From the NCBI RefSeq assembly GCF_000770675.1, contig NZ_AVBG01000006.1, positions 62,001 through 126,000 of the forward strand: 64,000 bases of DNA. Reading direction: 5' to 3'. This DNA comes from Pontibacillus chungwhensis BH030062. Lineage in GTDB: Bacteria; Bacillota; Bacilli; Bacillales; BH030062. Shown piece by piece: positions 26,767 to 34,811 of this stretch. Position 1 is the stretch's first letter; the number at the start of each line of letters is the position of its first letter. The notes under the pieces are model-generated. The model worked only from the letters and a program-made list of their open reading frames with translations, searched no databases and was not told the origin of the DNA. The position numbers and the translations under genes are program-made.

Positions 26767-27690
26767 GTGTTAAACTTTTTAAAACGCAACAAGAAACATC
26801 AAGAAGACTCCGAAAAACCTTCTAACGATTCCACCGTAGATGCTGAGGACTTATTAGATGGTGTAGAATCAGATTCTTCATCTGAAGAAGTAGAAACCGA
26901 ATTGTCGATCAATCCTAATTGGAAATTAGGGGAAGAAGATATTTATGTTTACCGTTTCATGAACAACGAAAACCCTCCTCTTTTGCCTAACCAATTGTCA
27001 TTGGCGGCCTTTGAGCTAAAAAAGTTAGAAGGAGATATGATCGCTGCCGGAGCTTTTGTACGTAGCTCTCTCAATAAGAAGATCACATTTAATAGTACTA
27101 CCATCCTTCTGATGAAAAACGATGGAACAAAGCTTGGGCGCAAGCAATTTGACTTAGCTGAAGTAGGGGAACTTCCGGCACGATCTAGCCGACCTCACCT
27201 CTTCTTATTTGACAAAAAGGACTTATTTGTCCCGATTGAAGAAGTTCCAACGGATGATTGGAAGCTTGCTTTCGAAATGAGGAAAACTTCTCAAAAGCAT
27301 ACGCTTGAATTAGCCGACAGCTGGCAGGAATCAATGGCTAGTGAAGAGTATGAGAAACTGAAAGATTATACAGAGTCCCTCACACCACCTAAACCAGGTG
27401 AGGTGAACTTTATGGGATTGCGTGCTCATGAGACAGATAACGGGGACTTACACGTAACAATGTTGATTCGTAACGGAAGTTCAAAAGGCATAAACCTCCA
27501 ACAACTGCCTCTTCAATTCGAAGATGCGAGTGGAGTTCCTGTTGCTAAAGGCGGGTTTAAGCTACAAGACTTCAATGTTTCGGCAAACACGAGTAAGCCA
27601 TGGACATTTATTTTCCCGAAATCGATCATTCAAACGGAAGAGCTTGACTTAAGCACCTGGAAAGCCTATCCCATACAAAATCAGCAATAG
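26767..27690 (+). CDS. slaP: Accessory Sec system S-layer assembly protein (SlaP-like)
   Basis: 307 residues from a GTG start, 11 bases after AAAGGAGG. A charged, acidic N-terminus (about 1-55) is followed by two SLAP-type repeats: residues about 58-160 (DIYVYRFMNNENPPLLPNQ, FVRSSLNKKITFN) and about 210-300 (EVNFMGLRAHETDNGDLHV, FIFPKSI). There is no signal peptide. In B. anthracis SlaP works with SecA2 in secretion of S-layer proteins. It lies 24 bp after secA2 and is surely co-transcribed. The assignment rests on position, domain duplication and my memory of the family. Confidence 0.85.
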   Translation: MLNFLKRNKKHQEDSEKPSNDSTVDAEDLLDGVESDSSSEEVETELSINPNWKLGEEDIYVYRFMNNENPPLLPNQLSLAAFELKKLEGDMIAAGAFVRSSLNKKITFNSTTILLMKNDGTKLGRKQFDLAEVGELPARSSRPHLFLFDKKDLFVPIEEVPTDDWKLAFEMRKTSQKHTLELADSWQESMASEEYEKLKDYTESLTPPKPGEVNFMGLRAHETDNGDLHVTMLIRNGSSKGINLQQLPLQFEDASGVPVAKGGFKLQDFNVSANTSKPWTFIFPKSIIQTEELDLSTWKAYPIQNQQ

Positions 27691-27742
27691 AAACAAAGAA
27701 AAGCTGAACGTCTCCAATGAGATGTTCAGCTTTTCTTTGTTT
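27691..27742. terminator. Terminator of the secA2-slaP operon
   Basis: A long stem, AAACAAAGAAAAGCTGAAC and TCTC pairing with the complementary arm around a CAAT loop, one mismatch, with A and T runs at both ends. It serves slaP on the plus strand and the small minus-strand gene that follows. Confidence 0.9.
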
Positions 27743-27762
27743 AAAAGTCGGTTAAGTAGATG

Positions 27763-28008
27763 TTACTTGTTTTGCTCTTTGCTAAGCTGTTTAGCCTCTT
27801 CAAGAGCTTCAATGTTACTCTTGATTAACTGGTAAACACTTATGTTTGGATTGCCCACGGATTGCTCTGTACTTTCTAGTTGATGAAGAAAGAAGCTAGC
27901 AGAAAAAGAAAGAAACGCACTCTTACTAATTCCAAGCTCTTGTGTCTTTTCATCTATTTTATTAAACAAGTCTTCTTCAACAGAAACACTTATCTTTTTC
28001 TTAGCCAT
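27763..28008 (-). CDS. Ribbon-helix-helix (CopG/Arc-like) small protein
   Basis: 81 residues. The N-terminus KKKISVSVEEDLFNKIDEKTQELGISKSAFLSFS has the beta strand, helix, turn and helix of ribbon-helix-helix DNA-binding proteins, with the typical GISKSAFL turn. GAGGAGG precedes the ATG. It stands alone between the secA2 operon and a divergent protease gene, whose promoter it could regulate. An antitoxin role is possible from the fold, but there is no toxin gene beside it. Confidence 0.75.
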   Translation of the reverse strand: MAKKKISVSVEEDLFNKIDEKTQELGISKSAFLSFSASFFLHQLESTEQSVGNPNISVYQLIKSNIEALEEAKQLSKEQNK

Positions 28009-28148
28009 AACAACGACCTCCTCATCTAATCATAAAATTGTGATTTATTGTTGTAAAGAGTCTCACGTCCTACCATTCTTCGATTTATACTCACTCTATA
28101 AACTTCTCCCGTGATATACTAGAAAATAATAGCAAAGGAGGTATATAC

Positions 28149-29510
28149 GTGGAAACCCGTCTCAGAATTCTGGTCATAGCCTTGGTTTCTTTCTTAGCTC
28201 TTTCCTTCCTCCCATCCACCATTCAAGCGAATAGTAACGAGGAAGAAATTAAGGAATACATAAAAAACGAGTACGTAGATGAACTAGATCCTACCCTACT
28301 AGAGCAAGACCTGACTACGATTTTTGATCATTTAGATGTATATTCTACGTATTTCTCCAAAGAAGAACTAAGAGATTTCAAGAACAGAATCAATCGAAAA
28401 TATGTAGGAATTGGGATTTCAGTCGAAGCCCACGAAGAAGGCCTTCAAGTCTCTGAAGTTTATAAACATACTCCTGCAGAAAAAGCTGGTATAAAAGTAG
28501 GTACTATTATTTTATCAGTTAATGGGACCCTTTTGGAAAGGAAAAACCTGGAACAATCAATAACATACCTATCAGGTGAGCCTGGTTCTTCTTTGACGAT
28601 AACCGTATTACAAGATTCTAAAACCAAAACCTTAACGCTAACCCGGGAAGAAATTCAATTGCCAGCTGTTACAGGAAAACGAATCGGAGGAGAAACGGGA
28701 TACCTCAAGATTCATATGTTTAGTTCTTCAACACTTACTGAACTTGAACGCCTATCTCAATCCATGGGCAATGTCAGTCATTGGATCATTGACCTCCGCA
28801 ACAACCCAGGTGGATATTTGACAGCCGCTCAACAAGTCTTAGGGGTATTTCCAGGTGTGGAAACCGCTATGCACGCTCAGTTTAGAGACACTACATACCA
28901 ATATAGCGCATCGGATCTCACGTATAAGTTAGACCAATCCGCTTCTCTTTTAATCAATGAAAATAGTGCTAGCGCTTCTGAGATTGTGGCGGGCTCTCTA
29001 AAAGATTACAAAGCCGCTACTCTGTACGGGGAAACTACATTTGGAAAAGGGTTAATGCAAGAGCTCAAGGAATTCAGTGATGGCAGTGGCGTTAAGCTCT
29101 CCATCGCCCGTTTCTTTACTCCACAGCATAACACCATTAATGAAGTGGGAATTGAACCAGACATCCCTACCTCCACCCCACTACTAGATGCCCATTCAGA
29201 GGCTTTAAAGGAACTAAGGTATGATAGATTTAATGAACTCACCGTAGATCCGGATAAAACATTTACCATTAACACCAACACTTCTGTAATCATGGAAGAA
29301 TTACAAGACGCTATTCATCTATTTCCTTTAGGCGGTAGCGACCTGCCTTTCACATTAAATAAAGAAGATGATGGCACCTTCGTGTTAGACCCAGATCAGG
29401 ACTTGGAATTAAATCAGAAATACCGATTACTGATTGAGCCTGGATGGAGGGGGACGAATGGCGTTGCTTCCACTAAGGGGATTATGCAGCCCATCTCCAT
29501 ACATCCATAG
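28149..29510 (+). CDS. Secreted S41 family peptidase (CtpA/tail-specific protease type) with C-terminal Ig-like domain
   Basis: 453 residues from GTG, after AAAGGAGG. Signal peptide about 1-27 (FLALSFLPSTIQA). PDZ domain about residues 85-160 (YVGIGISVEA, PAEKAGIKVGTIILSVNG). Peptidase domain about 165-345 with the catalytic dyad Ser275 (ENSASASEIVAG) and Lys300 (TTFGKGLMQ), spaced 25 residues as in tail-specific proteases. The last ~95 residues (DPDKTFTINTNTSV, KYRLLIEP, GVASTKGIM) resemble the SbsA-type Ig module of the two wall hydrolases. It probably processes exported proteins in the wall or at the membrane. Confidence 0.9.
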   Translation: METRLRILVIALVSFLALSFLPSTIQANSNEEEIKEYIKNEYVDELDPTLLEQDLTTIFDHLDVYSTYFSKEELRDFKNRINRKYVGIGISVEAHEEGLQVSEVYKHTPAEKAGIKVGTIILSVNGTLLERKNLEQSITYLSGEPGSSLTITVLQDSKTKTLTLTREEIQLPAVTGKRIGGETGYLKIHMFSSSTLTELERLSQSMGNVSHWIIDLRNNPGGYLTAAQQVLGVFPGVETAMHAQFRDTTYQYSASDLTYKLDQSASLLINENSASASEIVAGSLKDYKAATLYGETTFGKGLMQELKEFSDGSGVKLSIARFFTPQHNTINEVGIEPDIPTSTPLLDAHSEALKELRYDRFNELTVDPDKTFTINTNTSVIMEELQDAIHLFPLGGSDLPFTLNKEDDGTFVLDPDQDLELNQKYRLLIEPGWRGTNGVASTKGIMQPISIHP

Positions 29511-29666
29511 AAAGCACTAGGTGGGGCCGTTACGATATACATGCTTGGCTAGGCTTTTGGACCACTATCTTTACTAAAATTAATTGGGTTAACTGATTAT
29601 GTATTATTGGTACTCTTAAGCCTCTATCTCCCATACATGGCAAGTTTCCGTCTATACTTTTTTCGT

Positions 29667-29795
29667 AAAGGTGGGCCTGGAAATTGCGAGACTCCTGCGG
29701 GAGAGAGAGCTAGACGAGATCCCGCAGAGAGCGAAGCGAACGAGGAAGCTCGACAGCTCGCCCGCGGAAAGCGAGTGATTTCCAGGCCCACCTTT
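29667..29795. repeat. GC-rich palindromic Bacillaceae repeat element, copy 2
   Basis: 129 bp closed by a perfect 18-bp inverted repeat (AAAGGTGGGCCTGGAAAT and its complement). Inside are GCGAGACTCCTGCGGGAGAG, CGAACGAGGAAGCTC and CCCGCGGAAAGCGAG, the same blocks as at 12799-12991. A weaker outer pair (TTTCCGTC / GACGGAAA) may extend it. It lies downstream of the S41 peptidase gene in a region with no gene from 29511 to 29887. Confidence 0.85.
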
Positions 29796-29854
29796 CGCTC
29801 CATTAAAGCTGACGGAAAGTTTCTCTAACGATCGCAAACTAAAACCAATAAAAA

Positions 29855-29882
29855 AGGCTGTTTCTATAAATAGAAACAGCCT
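29855..29882 (-). terminator. Terminator downstream of the phosphodiester glycosidase gene
   Basis: 12-bp perfect stem AGGCTGTTTCTA with its complement, 4-nt loop, followed on the minus strand by TTTTTTATT. It directly follows the stop codon. Confidence 0.92.
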
Positions 29883-29887
29883 CTTTT

Positions 29888-32482
29888 TTATTCTACCTGA
29901 AAGATTTTATAAACCTCTTCCTTCATGTGTACCCCTTTTGAAGAAGTGACTTCATCTGTGACAAGGAGCTTGTAAAACTGTACCCCTTCATACCCTTCTT
30001 CTGGAGCTTCTACATACACTTTAGTTTGATCATTGCTAAGGCGAACTTCAATGCCATCTACTTTATCTCCATTATGATCGATTACATAGATCGTTCCTTC
30101 TGAGACAGAGGAATCGAGTAGTGTGGTATTAAATTCGACTCTCCACTCTTTATTGTCTCGAACGTACTCGTAGTCCTCTGGTTCGTCGACTTCTGTATCT
30201 TCAGAATCATCATAAGAAGCGCGGAGTCTGTCCAGGAAGATCACGCCTCTGTTTTTATTGTCTTCGTCTATTTCTGCGATGTAAATCCGGCTTACTGATA
30301 ATGGGAGCGCTGCTGTGTCAGGGATTTCGGCTGTCACGTATTTCCATCCGCTCCAATCAAGTTCTCCTTGTTCGGTGAAGCTGATCGTGACCGTTTGTCC
30401 GTTTCCATCGATTAACTTGCCACGGAGCCAATGATCATGGTCATCCCCATACACCCACATGCCAATATGGTCTGGACGGCCATCTATAGAGATTGGATTT
30501 TTTCTAACGATGTAAGAAGCGGCTGTGCCGGTCTGTCCCGTTACAAAATCGTACTCAAATCGCATAGATGCGTCACCTGCAACGAGAGGTTCAAACCCTG
30601 TACTCAAACGATTTGCACCTTTTGCTCGAACTGCATCATAGGTCCAAGCATCATTGCTTGTGAATTCATCTAAAGCTTGAGCTTTTCCTCCCACAGTTAC
30701 AGCAGCTTTATACTCGTTACCGTTTAAGCTTGCCACAACTGAGCCTTTGGCAGCATCATTACCTGCAGAAAGGGTTCCATTTTGATCAATGGTCCCTATC
30801 GAGCCTTCTGTTGACCACTCAATCGTACTTTTATCAAAGATAAGTTCTTCATTATCTAAATACGCATCAGCATGAAAGTCCTGCTTGGTATCTGTTCCAA
30901 GTCGTACATCACTTGGGGAGATCGTAAACCGGTCCACGTCCTCTACTACTTCAACAGGAAGCTCTTTGGTTGCAGTACCGTACGTCACAACAATAGCCCC
31001 TGAACCTTCACGATCAGCCACGAAGCGATCCCCTTCCATATGGCCAACGTTGCCAGTCACAGAATAACGAATGTTACTTTCATTTATAGAAATCGGATAG
31101 TTATATTGGTCAAACAAAGAACCTACTTCTACCTCAACGGATGACCCGGCCATGATCTTCCCTTCCTTCGCCTTTTCTGCTTCCAGGTGAGTCGGCTGGC
31201 CATCTGTAGCTGTGTTGACGGCATGAAGCGTTGTAGAAACAGAGCGCTGCCATCCGTCTGATGGAGAGTTTACAACGCTTGGCAATGTATGCCCGCGCTG
31301 ACGAACAGCCATCGTTGTGGAACCTCCGCCGTCTAGATTCATAGCCTGATAGATTCCTTTACTCTCTAAGTATTCGGCAAACTCAGTAAGGTTCATGCCA
31401 TCGCTGTATCCATTTTGTCGACCGTCTACGGTAACAAAATAAACCTTAGAACCGTCCTTACTAGTTCCGACCGCCGTGCGTGGATGACGTTCACTTGCAC
31501 GGTAGCTATCTTCATTCATCGAAATATCAACTTGTCCATTTTGTACAAGCATTGGACCACTACCTAGCATATACTGCGTATCCTTCCATGCCGATGGGAT
31601 ATCAATGCTTAAGGATAGATCGTCACCAACTTCAATATCATTATACCTTGAAGCAAGCGCACCACCTTGGATGGATAACACGAAGCCATCATCAGGTACT
31701 TGCGTTCGACCTTCTTTTCCATATGGTCGAATTTTTGTAACATTGCCTGTTACCTGTTCGCCGAAATCAACTTCGGAACTATCTAGTGGTTTATCTAAAT
31801 TGTCCACGGTGATCTCAATGCCGTATTTATTTGATTTGGTCCAATCGAAACGGTAGGACGGTGTGTAGACGATGATCTCCCCTGCTTCACGGTCCTTATT
31901 CACAGAGTCAACGTTTACTCTGTCTCCATCATGCTCAAATTCCATGTCAAAATAAAATTCGCCAACTTGTGCACGACCATTTTCATCCATACCAAATGCA
32001 GTAGGAATGCTCATATACCCATTCGAATCGGACGAGATCGCTCCTAAGTTAAAGATCGACTGGTGCTCTGAAACGAGATATGCCGGTAGCGCATTATTCG
32101 TGTGGTAAAACGAGCCGTTAATGGAACCAAGGACCCGATTTCCTTCCTCACTAATAGACTTAGCCTGTGTTGTTACAGGACTCAGAGACGGAAATGGAAC
32201 AGGATAATTCATCTGAACAGTATTATAAGATTTTGATACATCCACTTCCATAATATTTGTCGCCTCTTCTAAATACCCAGAATCCATTTGCTCTTTCCTG
32301 TGGGTCACTCCTGGAGCAACCTCATTATTCTCTTTTACTTGATAACTAGCAGCAGAAACACTCGGCGATTCTGCAGTCCAGCCCAGCATTGGTAGATTGT
32401 AAGCCGCCCCAATGATGGTAAAGATCATCATTAAAGAAAGAACGCGAACAAACCAAAGCTGTCTCGTACCCTTATGTAACAT
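29888..32482 (-). CDS. Large secreted phosphodiester glycosidase (NAGPA domain) protein with Ig-like and carbohydrate-binding modules
   Basis: 864 residues. An N-terminal hydrophobic segment (LSLMMIFTIIGAAYNLPMLG) acts as signal or anchor. The NAGPA domain, to about residue 440, contains LGSGPMLVQNGQV, HPRTAVGTSKDGSKVYFVTVDGR (split) and MNLDGGGSTTMAVR. Then come an Ig-like region (about 450-600), a jelly-roll module with SYIVRKNPISIDGRPDHIGMW (residues about 665-690), and at the C-terminus the SbsA-type Ig module (EWRVEFNTTLLDSS, GTIYVID, YKLLVTDEVTSSKGVHM). NAGPA enzymes cleave sugar phosphodiester bonds, so teichoic-acid-like wall polymers are plausible substrates. The start follows AGGGGGAG. 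Confidence 0.88.
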   Translation of the reverse strand: MLHKGTRQLWFVRVLSLMMIFTIIGAAYNLPMLGWTAESPSVSAASYQVKENNEVAPGVTHRKEQMDSGYLEEATNIMEVDVSKSYNTVQMNYPVPFPSLSPVTTQAKSISEEGNRVLGSINGSFYHTNNALPAYLVSEHQSIFNLGAISSDSNGYMSIPTAFGMDENGRAQVGEFYFDMEFEHDGDRVNVDSVNKDREAGEIIVYTPSYRFDWTKSNKYGIEITVDNLDKPLDSSEVDFGEQVTGNVTKIRPYGKEGRTQVPDDGFVLSIQGGALASRYNDIEVGDDLSLSIDIPSAWKDTQYMLGSGPMLVQNGQVDISMNEDSYRASERHPRTAVGTSKDGSKVYFVTVDGRQNGYSDGMNLTEFAEYLESKGIYQAMNLDGGGSTTMAVRQRGHTLPSVVNSPSDGWQRSVSTTLHAVNTATDGQPTHLEAEKAKEGKIMAGSSVEVEVGSLFDQYNYPISINESNIRYSVTGNVGHMEGDRFVADREGSGAIVVTYGTATKELPVEVVEDVDRFTISPSDVRLGTDTKQDFHADAYLDNEELIFDKSTIEWSTEGSIGTIDQNGTLSAGNDAAKGSVVASLNGNEYKAAVTVGGKAQALDEFTSNDAWTYDAVRAKGANRLSTGFEPLVAGDASMRFEYDFVTGQTGTAASYIVRKNPISIDGRPDHIGMWVYGDDHDHWLRGKLIDGNGQTVTISFTEQGELDWSGWKYVTAEIPDTAALPLSVSRIYIAEIDEDNKNRGVIFLDRLRASYDDSEDTEVDEPEDYEYVRDNKEWRVEFNTTLLDSSVSEGTIYVIDHNGDKVDGIEVRLSNDQTKVYVEAPEEGYEGVQFYKLLVTDEVTSSKGVHMKEEVYKIFQVE

Positions 32483-32677
32483 TCGTCTCCCCCTTATATG
32501 TCTGTAAAAAAACCAAACTACTAAAATAATACAGTTTAGTAAGACATTTTCTCAATAGACTAATGTAGGATTTTTATAGATTTTGACGAAAAAAGGGAGA
32601 TAAATGCTAAAAAAGTAGTCATTTCGTAATTTATGACGACTTGTCCTCAAAAAATATGGTCCTTAAAGAGCAAGTAC

Positions 32678-32818
32678 CTAGTGATCTCCTCGAGCCATTG
32701 TAATTTCTTTAATGAGCTGTTGGATTAGCTGATCTGTATTTGCAATGGAAGCTTTCTCTGTATCATCTATTATCGTTTGCAAAATGCTTCGCAAACGTTC
32801 TTGAGTTAGTGAATTCAT
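32678..32818 (-). CDS. Small protein of 46 residues, unknown function
   Basis: A short frame starting MNSLTQERLRSILQTIIDD and ending QQLIKEITMARGDH. It is preceded by AGAGGTGG at good spacing, and its predicted structure is two amphipathic helices. It is not part of a larger gene. I do not recognise the family. It lies between the phosphodiester glycosidase gene and the VanZ gene, all on the minus strand. The strong ribosome site and codon use argue that it is real. Confidence 0.6.
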   Translation of the reverse strand: MNSLTQERLRSILQTIIDDTEKASIANTDQLIQQLIKEITMARGDH

Positions 32819-32888
32819 ACCTTCCACCTCTCTCTTTTTACATGATACGGTGGTCGGCCTCTGTGTGATACAAAATTAGGCTTGCCTT

Positions 32889-33371
32889 CTATAAAGAGGA
32901 TCGTCTCTTCAGACGATTCCGTAGCCAAAACAAACCGCATGCGAGTAGAGCTCCCGCCGTATCAAGCGCAACATCACCCGCGTAAGGCGTTCTGTTCGGT
33001 GTAAATCCCTGATGCACTTCATCGAACACGGCATACAAAAATGTAAACAGAAGGCTCATTAAAGCAGACCTTCCCCAGGTTAGATTTGTAGATTTGCGAA
33101 GCGCAATATAAAAGAACATACATAATAGTAGGAATACACTCACGTGAGCCCCTTTTCGAATGAAGAATTCCACAAGACCATTCACACCAAGGGCCTCTAC
33201 GCTCACTTCAGAATGATGATACGTAAATTGAATCCAATCAAGCATAGGAGCCAGAAATGATAAGTCCATCACATCACTCATAAACGGCTTAATATCCTGC
33301 TCCTCATAAGGCGTCGAAGAAGAATAAAAAATAACCCCCATCCAAACCAAAGGCCATAACCAATACCTCAC
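32889..33371 (-). CDS. VanZ family membrane protein
   Basis: 160 residues with about four hydrophobic segments. VanZ signatures: IFYSSSTPYEEQDI near the start, KGAHVSVFLLLCMFFYIAL (residues about 70-90) and the AVFDEVHQGFTPNRTPYAGDVALDTAG motif (split across 120-146). VanZ-like proteins are small membrane proteins of mostly unknown role; VanZ itself gives low-level teicoplanin resistance. The open frame begins at 33413 within A+C-rich DNA, but the GTG at 33371 follows GGAGGAGGGG and starts at the hydrophobic helix. Confidence 0.85.
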   Translation of the reverse strand: MRYWLWPLVWMGVIFYSSSTPYEEQDIKPFMSDVMDLSFLAPMLDWIQFTYHHSEVSVEALGVNGLVEFFIRKGAHVSVFLLLCMFFYIALRKSTNLTWGRSALMSLLFTFLYAVFDEVHQGFTPNRTPYAGDVALDTAGALLACGLFWLRNRLKRRSSL

Positions 33372-33418
33372 AAACACCCCTCCTCCCCCGCCTATCTTAC
33401 CACACCACAACACTAAAG

Positions 33419-33579
33419 CGTGCCAGACACCCAGCTTTGTGGTAAAGCACTAAAGGGTGTCTGGCACCATGCGTTCTTGTAGAGCGCTAAAGGGTGTCTG
33501 ACACCATGCGTTCTGGTAAAGCGCTAAAGGGTGTCTGGCACCATGCGTTCTTGTAGAGCGCTAAAGGGTGTCTGGCACG
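33419..33579. repeat. REP-like array, 5 cores in strict 37-bp tandem
   Basis: Cores start at 33419, 33456, 33493, 33530 and 33567, each 37 bp after the last. The first is CGTGCCAGACACC, the rest GGTGTCTGGCACC or GGTGTCTGACACC. In units 2-5 the spacer is also nearly identical (ATGCGTTCTTGTAGAGCGCTAAA, 23 bases with one to two changes, described here as left part ATGCGTTCTTG and right part GCGCTAAAG). The array lies between divergent VanZ and galU genes. Confidence 0.95.
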
Positions 33580-33677
33580 CTTCGTTGCTTTAGATGGGGG
33601 AAGGATGGTTAGGAGTTGGATTTTGGTGGATACTGGGATTATAATGGAAGTATGATAATGAGAGGGGTTGTAGTGTA

Positions 33678-34559
33678 ATGTCGATTAAGAAGGCAATCAT
33701 TCCAGCTGCTGGACTTGGGACAAGGTTTTTACCAGCCACGAAGGCGATGCCGAAAGAAATGCTGCCAATTGTGGACAAACCAACCATCCAGTATATTGTG
33801 GAAGAAGCAATTGATTCCGGGATTGAGGATATCATTATTGTAACCGGAAAAGGGAAGCGGGCAATCGAGGACCATTTTGATCATGCACCTGAACTTGAAG
33901 ATAATCTCATCAGTAAAGAAAAGTTCGACCTCCTTGAAAAAGTAAAGCAACCATCCAAAGTTGAAATTCATTACATAAGACAGAAAGAACCAATGGGACT
34001 CGGTCATGCTGTATGGTGCGCCCGTAAGTTTATCGGGAACGAACCGTTTGCCGTCCTTCTTGGGGATGATATCGTCCGAGCTGAGACACCTTGCTTGAAG
34101 CAACTTATTCAACAATATGAAGAAACGAAAACATCCATTGTAGGCGTTCAAAGTGTTCCAGATGAAGAAACCCATCGCTATGGAATTATCGATCCTGATC
34201 ACCATAGCGGCGATCGCTATCACGTTCGTCAGTTTATTGAAAAACCTCCACAAGGTGAGGCACCTTCCAACCTGGCGATCACGGGACGTTACATTTTAAC
34301 GCCTGAAATCATGATGTTTTTGGACAAACAAGAACTCGGTGCTGGTGGCGAAGTTCAGCTCACCGATGCCATCCAAAAGTTAAATGAGATCCAGCGCGTC
34401 TTTGCTTTTGAATTCCAAGGAGATCGCTACGACGTAGGCGAGAAGCTTGGTTTTATTAAAACAACGATGGAACTAGCTCTAGAAAGAGAAGAATTACGAG
34501 ATGATCTCCTCACTTTCATGGATAAGACGTTAGAGCGTTATAAGCTTGATCATTATTAA
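33678..34559 (+). CDS. galU: UTP-glucose-1-phosphate uridylyltransferase
   Basis: 293 residues, the usual length. Signatures [47 protein letters not shown] and [10 protein letters not shown] identify GalU/GtaB. It forms UDP-glucose for glycolipid anchors, wall teichoic acid glucosylation and exopolysaccharide. It stands alone with its own terminator, a short distance after a REP-like array. GAGGGG precedes the ATG. Confidence 0.96.
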   Translation: MSIKKAIIPAAGLGTRFLPATKAMPKEMLPIVDKPTIQYIVEEAIDSGIEDIIIVTGKGKRAIEDHFDHAPELEDNLISKEKFDLLEKVKQPSKVEIHYIRQKEPMGLGHAVWCARKFIGNEPFAVLLGDDIVRAETPCLKQLIQQYEETKTSIVGVQSVPDEETHRYGIIDPDHHSGDRYHVRQFIEKPPQGEAPSNLAITGRYILTPEIMMFLDKQELGAGGEVQLTDAIQKLNEIQRVFAFEFQGDRYDVGEKLGFIKTTMELALEREELRDDLLTFMDKTLERYKLDHY

Positions 34560-34566
34560 AATGCCG

Positions 34567-34598
34567 ACCGGGGGAATTTACCCCTGGTTTTCTTTTTT
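34567..34598 (+). terminator. Terminator downstream of galU
   Basis: Stem ACCGGGG / CCCCTGGT with one wobble pair and a short AT loop, followed by GTTTTCTTTTTT. Confidence 0.85.
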
Positions 34599-34811
34599 GC
34601 CATAAAATAAGTCATCGTTTTCTTAGCTTCAAAAAAAGAACTAAAAATGTTAATATTTTAGTTTATTTAAGAAAAAACTAGGTTAATGGTAGGGAAGGGA
34701 CTATACCGAATATATTTCGTTTAGAACGACCTATACATCGATTGACAGACTTCGGAATGATTCGAGTATAATATTAAGCACGCTATTTTATTAGGAGGCT
34801 TTTATCAGAAA

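Noticed and set aside
33419-33579. CRISPR array
   Set aside because: The repeated unit is 37 bp with a 13-bp core and near-identical spacers within the array, no cas genes, and core orientation changes between arrays. These are tandem REP-like units, not repeats separated by unique spacers.
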